From: Phytophthora hibernalis
Taxonomy: Eukaryota; Oomycota; Peronosporomycetes; Peronosporales; Peronosporaceae
DNA length: 64,000 nt
Assembly (NCBI GenBank): GCA_012656075.1
Contig: JAAKBF010000224.1
Span: forward strand, 310,001 to 374,000
Reading direction: 5' to 3'
Each line of letters begins with the position of its first letter. Position 1 is the first letter of the stretch. Shown here piece by piece: positions 43,124-53,002 of this stretch. Below the pieces are notes generated by a model that was not told where the DNA came from, ran no database searches, and saw nothing but the letters and a program-made list of their open reading frames with translations. The position numbers and the translations under genes are program-made.

Positions 43124-43488
43124 CTCTTTAAGAGGATGATTTTCTACCGTGTTTGGGAAAGGGCTAAACCCTATTGCGGTTGATACACCTAAAACCCTGC
43201 AATATGCTTAGTTTTACAAATATAAACGAATCGAAATGACATGATTTTATTTTTGACCAATCATAACATTTGCGGTAAACCAAGCAATATGCTTGGTTAA
43301 ACTACGATAATTGTAAAACCACGCAAAATGATAATATGATGCTGCGGGTGTGGGCTGAAACCAAGCATTTATGCATGTTAACCATATTAGTATGGAAATT
43401 ACATTTACAAACTTCAAGTATAATGTCGGCCGCAATAGGCTTAAAAGGTCAGAATTGCGCCCCTGTATCGCTAAAGGGTTAAGCCGGA
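43124..43488. repeat. Dispersed repeat R1, copies 2 and 3
   Basis: The block TTAAGAGGATGATTTTCTAC with GTGTTTGGGAAAGGGCTAAA (43,124-43,178) and the block GCGCCCCTGTATCGCTAAAG (43,455-43,474) match the two halves of the repeat at 1,845-1,925. Confidence 0.45.
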
Positions 43489-43783
43489 CCGTGGGAATCC
43501 TATTATTGACTGTCGTCTATATTTTAGTGCCTTCGACCCCCATTTCGCAGCCATTCCGGACCCCATTAACCCCAGTGAGCCCAGCCATAGGGTAAATTAA
43601 AGGATGAAAAATTTGTTGCATTCTCTTCGCAACAGTTTAGATAAATACGAGATTTCATGGCCATGGCCACAAAGGCCTGCCTTAGTTCTTACCGGAGTGG
43701 CATCAATTAGGTGTCCTTCAACGGCCATGAGGACACATTGTCGATCTCAAATTTGTCCCATATAACGTATCATCTGACCATGT

Positions 43784-44020
43784 TTATCCTACCGGATAGG
43801 ATAAAAAACACGTGTTTGATTTGAATTGAGTATTGGGTCGGCGACGACGGCTATTTTAGATGCTAGTAGAAGAAAATATATGTCATAAGAGACAACTGAC
43901 CACTTCTAAACCTCCTTACAACCCCAAGTTATTTTTCATCCATCCTACCGCTCGTTTGGTAGGATAAAACGCGTTGTGTAGGCCACATCAAAAACCGTTT
44001 TATCCTATTTCGTAGGATAA
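43784..44020. repeat. Three palindromes of a TTATCCTA/TAGGATAA family
   Basis: TTATCCTA-N5-TAGGATAA occurs at 43,784-43,804 and at 44,000-44,020 with the same 5-base spacing and different spacer bases. ATCCTACC-N8-GGTAGGAT lies between, at 43,942-43,965. They look like protein-binding sites or hairpin ends of a small element. Confidence 0.65.
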
Positions 44021-44049
44021 ATTTCACTGGGGCTAACGCGCATCTAACC

Positions 44050-45060
44050 ATGCTCATAATTGTCAGGTGTGCTCGTTCGGCAGATCCATTTTAATCCTGA
44101 TATTCCACATTGGACTGCTGGCAAACAATACGATTCTTATCACAGTAGTTTTTAATACAATGTTGACAAATTCAGTACCCCCATCCGTCCTTATTCTTTT
44201 AACTGTATATGGTAATTGTTTTCCAATTGTTTAATGAGAACTTTTACAATTTACCCGACCTCTTTTAGCGACATCAGCACAAAGTACCTTTATAACCCGT
44301 AGCGTCGTCAACTACAGCTAGGGCATACTTGTGCCCGTTAGTAGTATACAGGCCTTGTGTTCTTATTTTCCCAGTGAGTCCATGTGCAGAGTATGAAGAG
44401 GAACAGACGCCTTTTCGCCTACCATATTCCTATATGACATCCGTCGTGATTTTGCCAGTTCACAGGTACGACAAAAAAATGATACACTTTCCATTTCTCG
44501 TCGTGACAACTGTGGCACATCTTTCACAATATTGCCGGCCAGGATATTTACTAGTCTGTCTATTTCCAACATGACCTAATCTCAGATGCCATTCTTTAAG
44601 CGTATACTGAACATTTAGTCGGGTATTTGTTCCAACTGATAGTACTGTGGCGTTAGACATATATGGCCTACTAGAGAGATAGTACATCTCAGCTATTGCA
44701 ACTGCAGCAAATATGAATCGGTTCTTACTATCAAGAAAGTATAAATACTCCCCATTTTAGACTGAATATGGTGATACCCTTGTGTGGCTAAGTAATAGCC
44801 ACTAAGCAAGTTACTACCACAATTCTGGTCAAAGTCAAGATTCTTTATTGAGATAGTACTGTAGTAACACCCTGGTTTCAGTTTACTAAATCTCACTGTT
44901 CCTTATAACTCGCTCGATGAGTTCCCTCCGTTGCCGTACTCGAATGTGTGCGTTCGTCCTTTGCCAAGATGACTGAGCCACCCGCGTTCCGAAGTTATAA
45001 TTGCGTGACCTGCCCCTGTATCACCCACCCACCGATTGTCAGTCGCTTTAATTGCTTCAG
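44050..45060 (-). pseudogene. Copia protease and integrase core, decayed
   Basis: On the minus strand WVGDTGAGHAIITSERGWL near 45,030 carries the protease active-site Asp-Thr-Gly. Frames 44,896-44,693 and 44,687-44,460 continue with FSKLKPGCYYSTISIKNL and LKEWHLRLGHVGNRQTS (integrase zinc-binding His). Frame 44,572-44,363 has FFCRTCELAKSRR and LHTLHMDSLGK (first catalytic Asp). IRTDGGTEFVNIVL (second Asp) is near 44,180, and NGSAERTHLTIMSMVRC (catalytic Glu) ends near 44,050. Many frame changes show it is old. Confidence 0.65.
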
Positions 45061-45099
45061 CTTATAGAGGTACCCCGGATATAATTTTCGTATATCAGG

Positions 45100-45757
45100 G
45101 TCGACGTCCATTGGGGAGCGCGTAACTACGGCCAACTGGGGAAAGTTGGGGCTACTGTTCAGCCAACTCAAGAAACAGCGGACCGACGTTATCCGCAAGA
45201 TGAGGGCTCTGGTTGGTAAGGAGATGATCACGGAACCCTGGCTCTGCATGCAGGTAGCCTTCCAAATTAGTTTTGGGAAGCCCGACAGAGGCGCAGTTCA
45301 CGATTGAAAATGTGGAGACAGGCCTCCGTCACGTGTTTGGAGATCGATCGAGGAAGGAGATCAAGATGCTGACGGAGAAGAGGCGTCCGTTGGCGATCAA
45401 CATTGCGAGGAAGTTCCCGGGCAAGAAAAAAGACAAGACGAGGCCATGTGACATCAAGCGAAGGAATGTTTCTACTGTTTCGAGAACGGCCATTGGAAGA
45501 AGGATTGCCCGGTGTTGGCTGCGGATCGTGATCCAAACCAAACCGGTGGGCCACTGTTCCGGTCGAACATCAGGACGGCGCCAGGAGCGAAAAATAAGCG
45601 GGTGATGGCGGTAAATAAAGAACTACCAAGACGAAGGCGGCTACTGAGCCCGTGGAAAGAACGCCCATCGAAGATTTGGTGTTCGATCGCGATCTGAAAA
45701 GGGTGATTAATGATGCGGATGAGTTTGAGTTCAAGGAGGCGGTTCCTTTGAGTTAAT
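45100..45757 (+). pseudogene. Gag fragment with CCHC zinc knuckle, on the opposite strand
   Basis: Plus-strand frames read LGLLFSQLKKQRTDVIRKMR and then KECFYCFENGHWKKDCPVLA near 45,460-45,520. The latter is a perfect Cys-x2-Cys-x4-His-x4-Cys retroviral-type zinc knuckle. The tail reads DLVFDRDLKRVINDADEFEF and stops at 45,757. The surrounding copia element is on the minus strand, so this Gag piece is either inverted by rearrangement or comes from another retrotransposon. The frame shifts at least once before the knuckle. Confidence 0.6.
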
Positions 45758-45789
45758 CGAGCAGAAACGAGACACTATCGAAGAAACTC

Positions 45790-46212
45790 AATTATACATC
45801 CAGCGTCACTGGAGCCCAATTTCAGCTCCAGCCCCTTCCAGATGCCGCAAGACCGCATCTTGGGCACATTATCCACCAAACCGCACAAAAGACGTTATGC
45901 AACGCCTGGTTCAACAAATTCTTCAGTTCAGCATGATCCCTAGTCCAATGTTGGTGGCGCCAGCGCAGGTCCTTTGCCTCCTGCTGCGTAATCTCCCTTC
46001 CACAGTGATCACGGGCTTATCCGGTGTGGCTTCCAGGAAGTCCATCATGACAACCGTAGTCCTAGGTTGGTCCGTTTCAACAACCCACGCCGGTACGCCT
46101 CCTTTAGCGTCTCAATGTGGGCCAGCACTTTGTCCTTCCACACATTGAAGTCAGCACCAGTGAAGTTCTCCAGTCCCATAACTTGGCCACTTCTCGTGTG
46201 ACCTTTGCCCAT
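45790..46212 (-). pseudogene. N-terminal Gag of copia L1
   Basis: From the ATG at 46,212 the minus-strand frame reads MGLENFTGADFNVWKDKVLA a few codons in, then HIETLKEAYRRG. The N-F-x-G-x-x-F-x-x-W pattern is the conserved start of copia Gag proteins. After about 55 codons stops appear. It sits 27 bases inside the LTR edge, the normal place for Gag. Confidence 0.6.
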
Positions 46213-46238
46213 GGTTACGTCTCAGTACGTTTCTGAAA

Positions 46239-46440
46239 TGTTAGACTCTTCGTAAAAGCCATCAGTTCGGAAGTGAAGAGGACTTTCAAGGCGGCATTCT
46301 GCCACGCGTCCTCCTCTCCACTTAACATCCCTCGGCAAATGGTGTCTTACTTAAGAAGTATCCTTAAGAAGTGAGATGTGTTGTGCTTTTCCTATTGGTT
46401 ATATATGTGTGTGTATTCATCCAATAATATAACATCTTGA
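46239..46440 (-). repeat. LTR segment of copia L1 (5' LTR, outer part missing)
   Basis: It starts TGTTAGACTCTTCGTAAAAG and matches 40,360-40,563. After 46,440 the sequence changes to LTR family L2, so the outer part of this LTR has been lost. Confidence 0.65.
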
Positions 46441-46444
46441 CAAA

Positions 46445-46530
46445 AGTAACACTTGTACGTGCCGGGCAAAATATCGCCACAGTCTGCAGGGTAGCTCTTG
46501 CTCACAGTGTGCGCTGCATGTTGTGAATGC
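46445..46530 (-). repeat. Fragment of LTR family L2
   Basis: AACACTTGTACGTGCCGGGC and GCAGGGTAGCTCTTGCTCAC match the LTR at 27,530-27,610. Confidence 0.6.
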
Positions 46531-46837
46531 TGAAGTGTACGAGCAAGGGGTTACCCGCAGTGCCGCGTTCCGCATTTGTATTTTGTAGCATAAGGTACAA
46601 GGCTAATTCGGGGCCGTTTGGTCAATTCAAGGCCGTCAAGATTAGTCCAATGAGCACTCAGTATTTTCTTCTATGGTCAACCATTGGTTAAAATATGGCT
46701 TAGTACGAAACCCATACAAAATTATGTGAAGCTTGTTGGCGGGAAAATGTGACGTGACGAAAACAAACGATTGGAGAGGATGCGGTGGTCAACAGTTGAT
46801 TCAGAGGCCTCCAAGTCCCCATTTCTAAAATACCACA

Positions 46838-48256
46838 ATGGTCAACATCTACACGATCGAAAAGAAGCAAGCCGTCGTCTCTCAAGTTCATTAAGGCCGT
46901 TCAGTTGCTGCTGCTGTCGCCGCAGCTACTGGTTTTCATGAAAGAACGGTCCGCAAGTGGCTGGCGACTTCAGCGGAGGGGTTGCCACTGGCCATGACCA
47001 GGGTCAAATACGTTCTTCCCGGAAGTGGCGGAGCGTCATCTTTACGACTGGGTCGTCGGCCGACAGCTCGTGGGCCACCCCGTCGGTCGTCCTATCATCA
47101 TTCGCAAAGCACAATAAATCGTCTTGCTGTGGTGTGGTAGGAGCGTTGGTGAGGGATGGTATCGGCGATTTATGGAACGGGTTCCTACTCTAACCGCGGG
47201 ATCTGCCCAGGCGCTTCCGCTTAAGCGCAACTATGTCGTCTCGGCAGATCTAATTACTCTGTTCAACACGCTAGCCAAGCTTGTCATGGAGCTAGGCCTC
47301 GACAACTCGCGATTATTCAACATGGACAAGACGGCTTTCCAGAAGCAGCTGAAGAGCAAGAAGGTGGTTGCAGTACATGAATCCATTAGCGAATGGACGA
47401 ATGAGCCCTCCGCCAATTTCCATATGTCTATTGCGGCAAGTGGTAGTGCCGCCGACTATATTGTGCCCCCAACATTTATCATATCGGGGAAAACGGTATC
47501 GCTACGCGCACTAGAAGGGTGCGAGGTCCAAGGTGCGGTATCACGACGTCGACGTCGGGCTTCATGAATGCTGATTTTTGAGAAGGGGTTACACGTTTTT
47601 TCAACGCCGTTCCAAGCTCTGTCAAGCTCCCGCTGCTGTTGACCTGGACGTCTGTTCGTCTCACTAATCGTCCGAAGCTGTCGACACGGCAATGAAGTTG
47701 TGCATCAAGCTCGTCTTTTTGCCGCCGAACGCCACGGGCCTCTTACAGCCTCTGGACGTCGCTGTGTTTGCCACGCTGAAGGACAAGACAAGCTGATCGT
47801 CGACCTCGTCGAAGATGACGACGTGGGCTACTGCACTATCAGCAAGGACGACGCCATCATGGTAGCGAACATGGCTTGGCGAGGATCGAAGATCGGGCGC
47901 AATGTCGAGAGCGGGTTCCACGCTTGTGGGCTTTTCCCTCTCTCATTGGTGAAGATGAATGCTCGCCTGAACAACTTCTTTCGCAACGGTGCCCCCGTCA
48001 TGTTCAACCTTCCACCTGGCTCCAGATAAATACGGTAGTTGAAGAAAACATCCTGAAGATGCCATCACCGCCTCGAAAAGGACCCAACACGAAGCGAAAG
48101 CGAGTGACGGTTGGTGGCCGCATCCTGACGCATGCGGTGCTTCAGGAAATCGAAGATGCAAAAGCCAGCTCGGCGACCAACACGCGTAAGAAGCCCATGA
48201 AAACCCGTCCAAGTGGCCTTGACCCAAGAGATATTGTCGAATCTGCGGTAGTTTGA
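46838..48256 (+). pseudogene. pogo-type (DDE_1) transposase, nearly full length but broken
   Basis: The start MVNIYTIEKKQAVVSQVH-stop is followed in frame by AAAVAAATGFHERTVRKWLA (first HTH). The next frame gives FPEVAERHLYDWVVGRQLVG (second, CENP-B-like HTH), then 47,124-47,567: LPLKRNYVVSADLITLFNTL, LGLDNSRLFNMDKTAFQKQL (first catalytic Asp) and PPTFIISGKTVSLRALEG. About 130 bases later LVFLPPNATGLLQPLDVAVF carries the last acidic residue. The C-terminus (DDAIMVANMAWRGSKIGRNV, then a basic tail) ends at 48,256. The region of the second Asp is missing between 47,570 and 47,690, and there are several frame changes. Confidence 0.75.
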
Positions 48257-48860
48257 GCATATCGATCGTGTTAGCATAAGTTCAAATACATACATGATCT
48301 TTCGCTGAATCGGATTGTTACAAAAAGCACGGCTGCCCACGCCTGCACAACATCTGATTATTGGGTGGCCAAATCGGGCAGCATCATGGCCGCCCTGCCG
48401 GGTTGTACAACTTCACAGGAAGCCACTTAGCCACAGGCGAGGGCAGGAGTCGCAAGTCAGAGCGCTTGGGCAGCCGTACGATGATCTGGGAGGGTCGTAC
48501 GTGGTATGTGAGCACCATGAGAGCCGGTGCTCCGCGTGCCTTCCGGAACCTTTGCAGCGACGATGCGTACGGCGTGAGAATGCAGTATTTTCGAAAGTGG
48601 CTACAAACAGGGCCTCCGAAATTTACATTTACCATAACATTATTTTCTCAATACTTTAGTAAATTATTTATTTCCTTGACTTCGGCATGATCATGTGATA
48701 ATTTTTTTCAAAGACAGGTAATATCACATAATTTATTGCAGTATCTTCTTCTTACTATTTTCTCTCTCAACCAGCCATTCTCGAACCACTGCTCACTTCA
48801 CCGAACCTGCCGCGCCTCCATTTTAGTTTGCCACTTTCAATTTCAACGGAGCGATTTTTT
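48257..48860. other. Spacer, nothing recognised
   Basis: Two overlapping frames (48,315-48,690, +) have no known domain. Confidence 0.3.
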
Positions 48861-49369
48861 TGGGTCAAATTCGGTCAAGGTCAAAATGGGTCAACACATT
48901 TATTTGGGTCAACAGGGGGTCAAATTTGACATGGGTCAAATTGGATCAAATTTTATCATGGTAAAAGGGTAAGGTGTTTAACCTTTACGTTAAAATCAAT
49001 TATATATGCTACGCTATAACGTGGTCAAAACTCCTTTTGGAATGCGCGCGAAATCACAATATAGCAAAATTACCCCAGATTTGCTTGGTTGCAGCCATTT
49101 GCTATCACCGATCTCGGGGATCGCCACACGAAACTACAAGGAATTCAACGATTGACGAGGAAGGGCACACGACGTTACGAGCAATGTCATGATCAGCGTA
49201 GTATCGACCGTAGGACGAGCGAAGTGATGGTAACGACAGCTCGTAACTAGCTATAAGGAGGAGAGAACACCACATATCTAGCTCGAACGCAAACATACTC
49301 ACTTTTAAATTGCCTTCTTACCTCACAAACATCAAGTTCACGACCTCTGCTCCTCCAACCTTCAGCAAC

Positions 49370-50999
49370 AATGGCTACCAACCTTTCTCTGATCGATTTC
49401 TGCAACGACAGATCGGATTGGAGTGATGTCTCCAATGAGACGATTATCCTCGAGTCAACGCCAGTCGAAACGTTGGGCACCCCGGAGGGAGAAGAAAATG
49501 GAGATCACCGTCGTTTGAGCGGAGGTGAACTTTAACCTCCAGACGTTCAAGTCGAACAGCCGACCAACGCGTCCCTGAGGAAGAAGTCGATGACTTATAA
49601 AGGGTATTCCTACGCATGCTACTACACCGGGGATTCTTCTACGAACTATCGGTGCAGTGTCTACCGACGGACGGATTGCAAGGCCAAGCTTTTTATGACG
49701 GATACTGGAACCAATGTGTCAGGTGAACATCAGCCTGATTGTGCTTCTGACGTCCGGTGCCCGATAAGTTCAAGCTCAACTGTCGTCAGTTGGAAAACCA
49801 GATGCTGTTGGCGATTGATGAAATTGGGTTGGCTGACGTTACGCTCACACCTCAGGAAGTTTGGCGCATTATTCGCGACAAGTTCTACTCAATAACGATT
49901 TGATTGTTCAGGGTGCTTCCAAAAAGCAGATTTTGGGTCGGCTTTATCGCACGAGAACAACCCATTTTGGACGTGAAATATACGGCCGTATCGAGAGTGA
50001 GCCACTTTGCGACGTTCGAAACAACACAGGCCTGAAATTCTTTCAGTTCCACTTCACCTACTACGAAGGCGAGGTTTTGCATCGAGTTATCGGGTGGGCG
50101 CATCCTCAGCTTGTCGATCGAATGAGGCAACAACAAAACTATCTCTTCTTTGATGCCACGTACAGATGTGTACCGGAGCAGTTCTACCAGCTTGTGATCA
50201 TCATGATGTTTGACAACATTTCCGACCTGTACTTGCCCGTGTTTTATGTGCTAACGACGGGAAAGACTACAGGTGTCTACGAGCATTTGCTGCACTTCGT
50301 GTTTGTTTCAACCAAGAGAAAACTCAAGCCAGCTCACGTTGCCTGCGATTTCGAGAATGCAATGATCAAGGCTACCAACAATCAGTTTCCTGATACCCGC
50401 ATCATTGGCTGCCTTTTTCACTTCAAGCAAGCAATTCGCCGAAAAATGCTGAAACTTCAAATTTCGGAAGAAGAAGTATTGCTAGCAATGCGGGAGGGTT
50501 GCTTCGACAGACTGACAGTGATCCCCGCTCCGATATGACTGATCAGGGAAGCGTGATGTTCGGTCTCGGTTGAAGCGCGACTGTCTGGCAGCTGGAATTT
50601 CCTATTCAAAGGAGAACTGGAAGCAATTTTGGAAATATTTTGAAAGGACGTGGGTCTAGCAATTCAAGCCGGAATGGTGGAATGTGTCTGGTCTTCGTCA
50701 AGATTTAGTGAACCGGACGAACAACCCCTCGAGCGCTACAACAGATCGCTTAATGAGGCATTTTCCGTCGCACACCCAACTGTCACGCAGCTCAATGGTG
50801 TTATTGAGGAGCAAAGTCGTGAAAATGTCAGACTTTTAGCGTATATTTCAAACCGTCGGGCTCGCGCTCCAAATCACGCTCCTGCCCTCACTTCCTCTGA
50901 CCTCGAACCTGACTCAGAGTCCGATTCGTATAACGAGGGGTTTGTAGATTCAGAAGTCAGCCCCTGCACCTCGTCGATAGCGTCTGTCTTCCCGGAGTA
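49370..50999 (+). pseudogene. MULE transposase with FLYWCH zinc finger, frameshifted and interrupted
   Basis: From the ATG at 49,370 (MATNLSLIDFCNDRSDWSDV) the frame meets a stop at 49,532 and continues into a FLYWCH-type finger (49,590-49,740): YKGYSYACYYTGDSSTNYRC, RRTDCKAKLFM and GEHQPDC. A second frame covers the segment KFKLNCRQLENQMLLAIDEI. A third (49,861-50,538) holds the MULE catalytic domain: NYLFFDATYRCVPEQFYQL (first Asp), LKPAHVACDFENAMIKA (second Asp) and IIGCLFHFKQAIRR (the conserved C-x2-H box; the Glu lies beyond). The C-terminal frame (50,650-50,999) has RFSEPDEQPLERYNRSLNEA and an acidic tail. The coding end is cut by the mariner insertion. Without it the frame would end about 8 codons past the TA. 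Confidence 0.75.
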
Positions 51000-52497
51000 C
51001 TACACCTTTGACAATCCAAACTCGTAGCAGTGTAAGGCAAATCCGAGTGTCCCGTAAATAGGAATTTTATTTTTATAAAATGAAATGTGAAAAATCACTG
51101 TAGGTCAATGCCGATTTAGTCCAGAACGTTCCGTATTCCATCGGCTCTCAACGGATCGCTGCCGCCACAGAAAATGCACAATGGCGTGCCATCTTGTTCA
51201 CTAATCGTAGGTCCATACAGGGCATGCAGTGTTGTGCAGCCCTTTCCAGTTACTGCATCCGGAACTCGGTTTTCTGGCCGTGTGGGGCGTTGAACATCTC
51301 GTCGTGGCTCAGCGCGAGAAATGCCTTGATGCGGGCCTTCGAAACGCTAAAGCAACCTGCATAACAAGCCCACGTTAGTACATGTACACGCATGTAGCCA
51401 TAATAACTTCCAACTCACCCTCTATCGGATTACACATTGGCGAGTACGGGCCCAACCGCAGGAGCTTCAGGTCTGACCGGGATTGGACAAACTCCTCGGT
51501 CTGACTGTGAGCAGGGGCATTGTCCAAGACAATGACAATAGACTTACCGGAAAAGTTGGTGCGAGAAAACTCGTGAGCCTTCACGGCGTTGTAGATCGCG
51601 TCGGCAAACGCGGCATTGATCTCCATCTTGATGCTGCCACGTTGTTTCGCGTAGTGCACCAAGCCAATCTCTGCTGAGACGGCGCATTGTAGCTGTAAGT
51701 TCGCCCCCTTCGTGGGTGGAAGCTTAATGACCGCACGTTGGCCAATCGGAGCACGGCCCTGTGTGCGCTTACAATACAAATTGAAATTTGTTTCGTCATA
51801 ATACACGATGAAGGCGCCTTCCTTCTCGACTTGAGCAGCGCTTCCGCAAAAGACGTCGCTTCTCAAGGTTCTGTGCAATATTGCACGTTTCCGGCTCAAC
51901 ACGAAACTGCAGACATTGACATACATACTGTAGTTAGTATAAAACTCGTAAACATTGCACGTTATAAGTTCAGTATTTATTACCTGTTTTACCGAGTACA
52001 GCTTATCGCACAACTTTTTACTAACTAACGAGGTGCTGATGCGCACCCCGAAGTCGTAGTGAAGCAGGTCCACCATCTGGGGGAGCGTATACTGGCAGTT
52101 ATCTTCGAGGTACTCGACCAGCGCTTCCTCCATCTCAGGCGTGCACTTCGTGCACGCCTTCTGGGCGCCGCCTCTCTTCTGGACACCGGCTGCCTCACGC
52201 TGGACGATGTCGCGGGCAGTTGTGGCAGGAATGCCGTTGTGGTCAGCGACGAGGACCCAGTCGCGTCCATCCTTGTATGCTTCCAGCACACGTGCGCGCG
52301 GCCAGTCCGTGCTTCTGGTCTTTTGGCTTGAGGGTTTGGCATGAGGGGACTTGCCAGTGACCAACAGTTTGCTCTACACTAAATCCACTTTGCTTGAAAC
52401 TTAAATTTTCAATACAAATTAAAAAATTGTGCCACTTAAGTTTCTTCATGCGGATTTGCCTTACACTGCTACGAGTTTGGATTGCCAAAGGTGTAGT
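51000..52497 (-). mobile_element. Mariner-like element C nested in the MULE, 45-bp TIRs and TA duplication
   Basis: TACACCTTTGACAATCCAAA, continuing CTCGTAGCAGTGTAAGGCAA and ATCCG (51,001-51,045), is the inverse of 52,451-52,495 with one mismatch. TA follows at both outer edges (50,998-50,999 and 52,498-52,499). The transposase gene inside is on the minus strand. Confidence 0.75.
51375..52364 (-). pseudogene. IS630/Tc1-type (DDE_3) transposase of element C, with a retained intron in the long frame
   Basis: The 329-codon frame has HTH segments (RARVLEAYKDGRDWVLVADH, PATTARDIVQRE, YTLPQMVDLLHYDFGVRIST), then a catalytic domain: FIVYYDETNFNLY (first Asp), KGANLQLQCAVSAEIGLVHY, IVIVLDNAPAHSQTEE (second Asp) and LRLGPYSPMCNPIEGELEVI (catalytic Glu). 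The stretch between SVKQ and CSFVLS is not protein-like and is a 77-bp GT-AG intron (51,907-51,983). Splicing would join SVKQ to FRVEPETCN, which fits the family, but the downstream frame is then off, so small indels near 51,850 must also exist. The catalytic triad is complete. Confidence 0.7.
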
Positions 52498-53002
52498 TAC
52501 AGTGCGTCAACATCAGTAAATCCATAAATATACTTACAAAGTGTATAAAGAGCTAACTTCATTTTTAAAAGTCAAATTCGCACTACTGCATGGATCAACC
52601 GGCAGCCCTATGCTCATGCTTCACCCCTAACCACACCCAGTCTGCTAACATTTCGCCGGTTTGCCTGCCTGCCCACTTCAGAAAGCGGAGGTACTATCAC
52701 ACTATTTGTGTATGCCAACACAACAGTATATATATTTAAATTTGGTCCAGACTTCCAAAACCACTTCGGCACTTGCTACGTACCTCGACAAGTAAATATA
52801 ATATCAAGTATCCAAAATATAAAATGACAGTTATATGAAGAATCGTTTGAAAGATCTTTGTATGGGTCAAATTTAGGGTCAACTTTTTTAATAAGACCAT
52901 GGGTTTGGCTTAAAAGTGTTGACCCATTTTGACCTTGACCGAATTTGGCCCAAAAATTGACATCATTTCAAGCCCTACGCCTCAACTACTCATTCTCCCA
53001 CC

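Larger units (their letters stand above)
42905..44035. mobile_element. 1.1-kb insertion of small repeats in copia integrase
   Basis: The copia integrase reads up to SMVRC at about 44,050 and resumes near 42,900. The DNA between has no coding homology. It begins with TAAAGGGCGCAAAATTCGCC, contains two R1 copies and ends with three palindromes built on TTATCCTA. It may be two small non-autonomous elements side by side. Confidence 0.45.
40360..46440 (-). mobile_element. Ty1/copia element (family L1) with LTR remnants
   Basis: Two LTR segments in the same orientation begin with TG at 40,360 and 46,239 and match for about 200 bp. Between them the minus strand has Gag start (46,212), protease (about 45,030), pre-integrase and integrase (44,880-44,050), integrase C-terminus (42,891-42,484), the start of RT (about 42,120-42,050) and the RNase H end (42,011-41,529). 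Most of RT is deleted at about 42,012-42,050. A 1.1-kb insertion separates two integrase parts, and part of Gag is inverted. Confidence 0.7.
48861..52956 (+). mobile_element. Mutator-like element with GGGTCAA-rich terminal inverted repeats
   Basis: The left end TGGGTCAAATTCGGTCAAGG, continuing TCAAAATGGGTCAACAC (48,861-48,897), is the near-perfect inverse of 52,916-52,956. The motif GGGTCAA is repeated several times just inside the left end (48,861-48,960) and again near the right end (52,864-52,880). A MULE transposase gene lies inside, and a mariner element (51,000-52,497) is inserted in the end of that gene. The right repeat sits about 50 bases before the hAT start codon, so an alternative is that it belongs to the hAT. 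Confidence 0.5.

Noticed and set aside
51375..52364. A long uninterrupted mariner transposase as an active gene
   Set aside because: The frame reads through a 77-bp intron and the flanking segments do not join in frame after splicing, so it is not a clean coding sequence.
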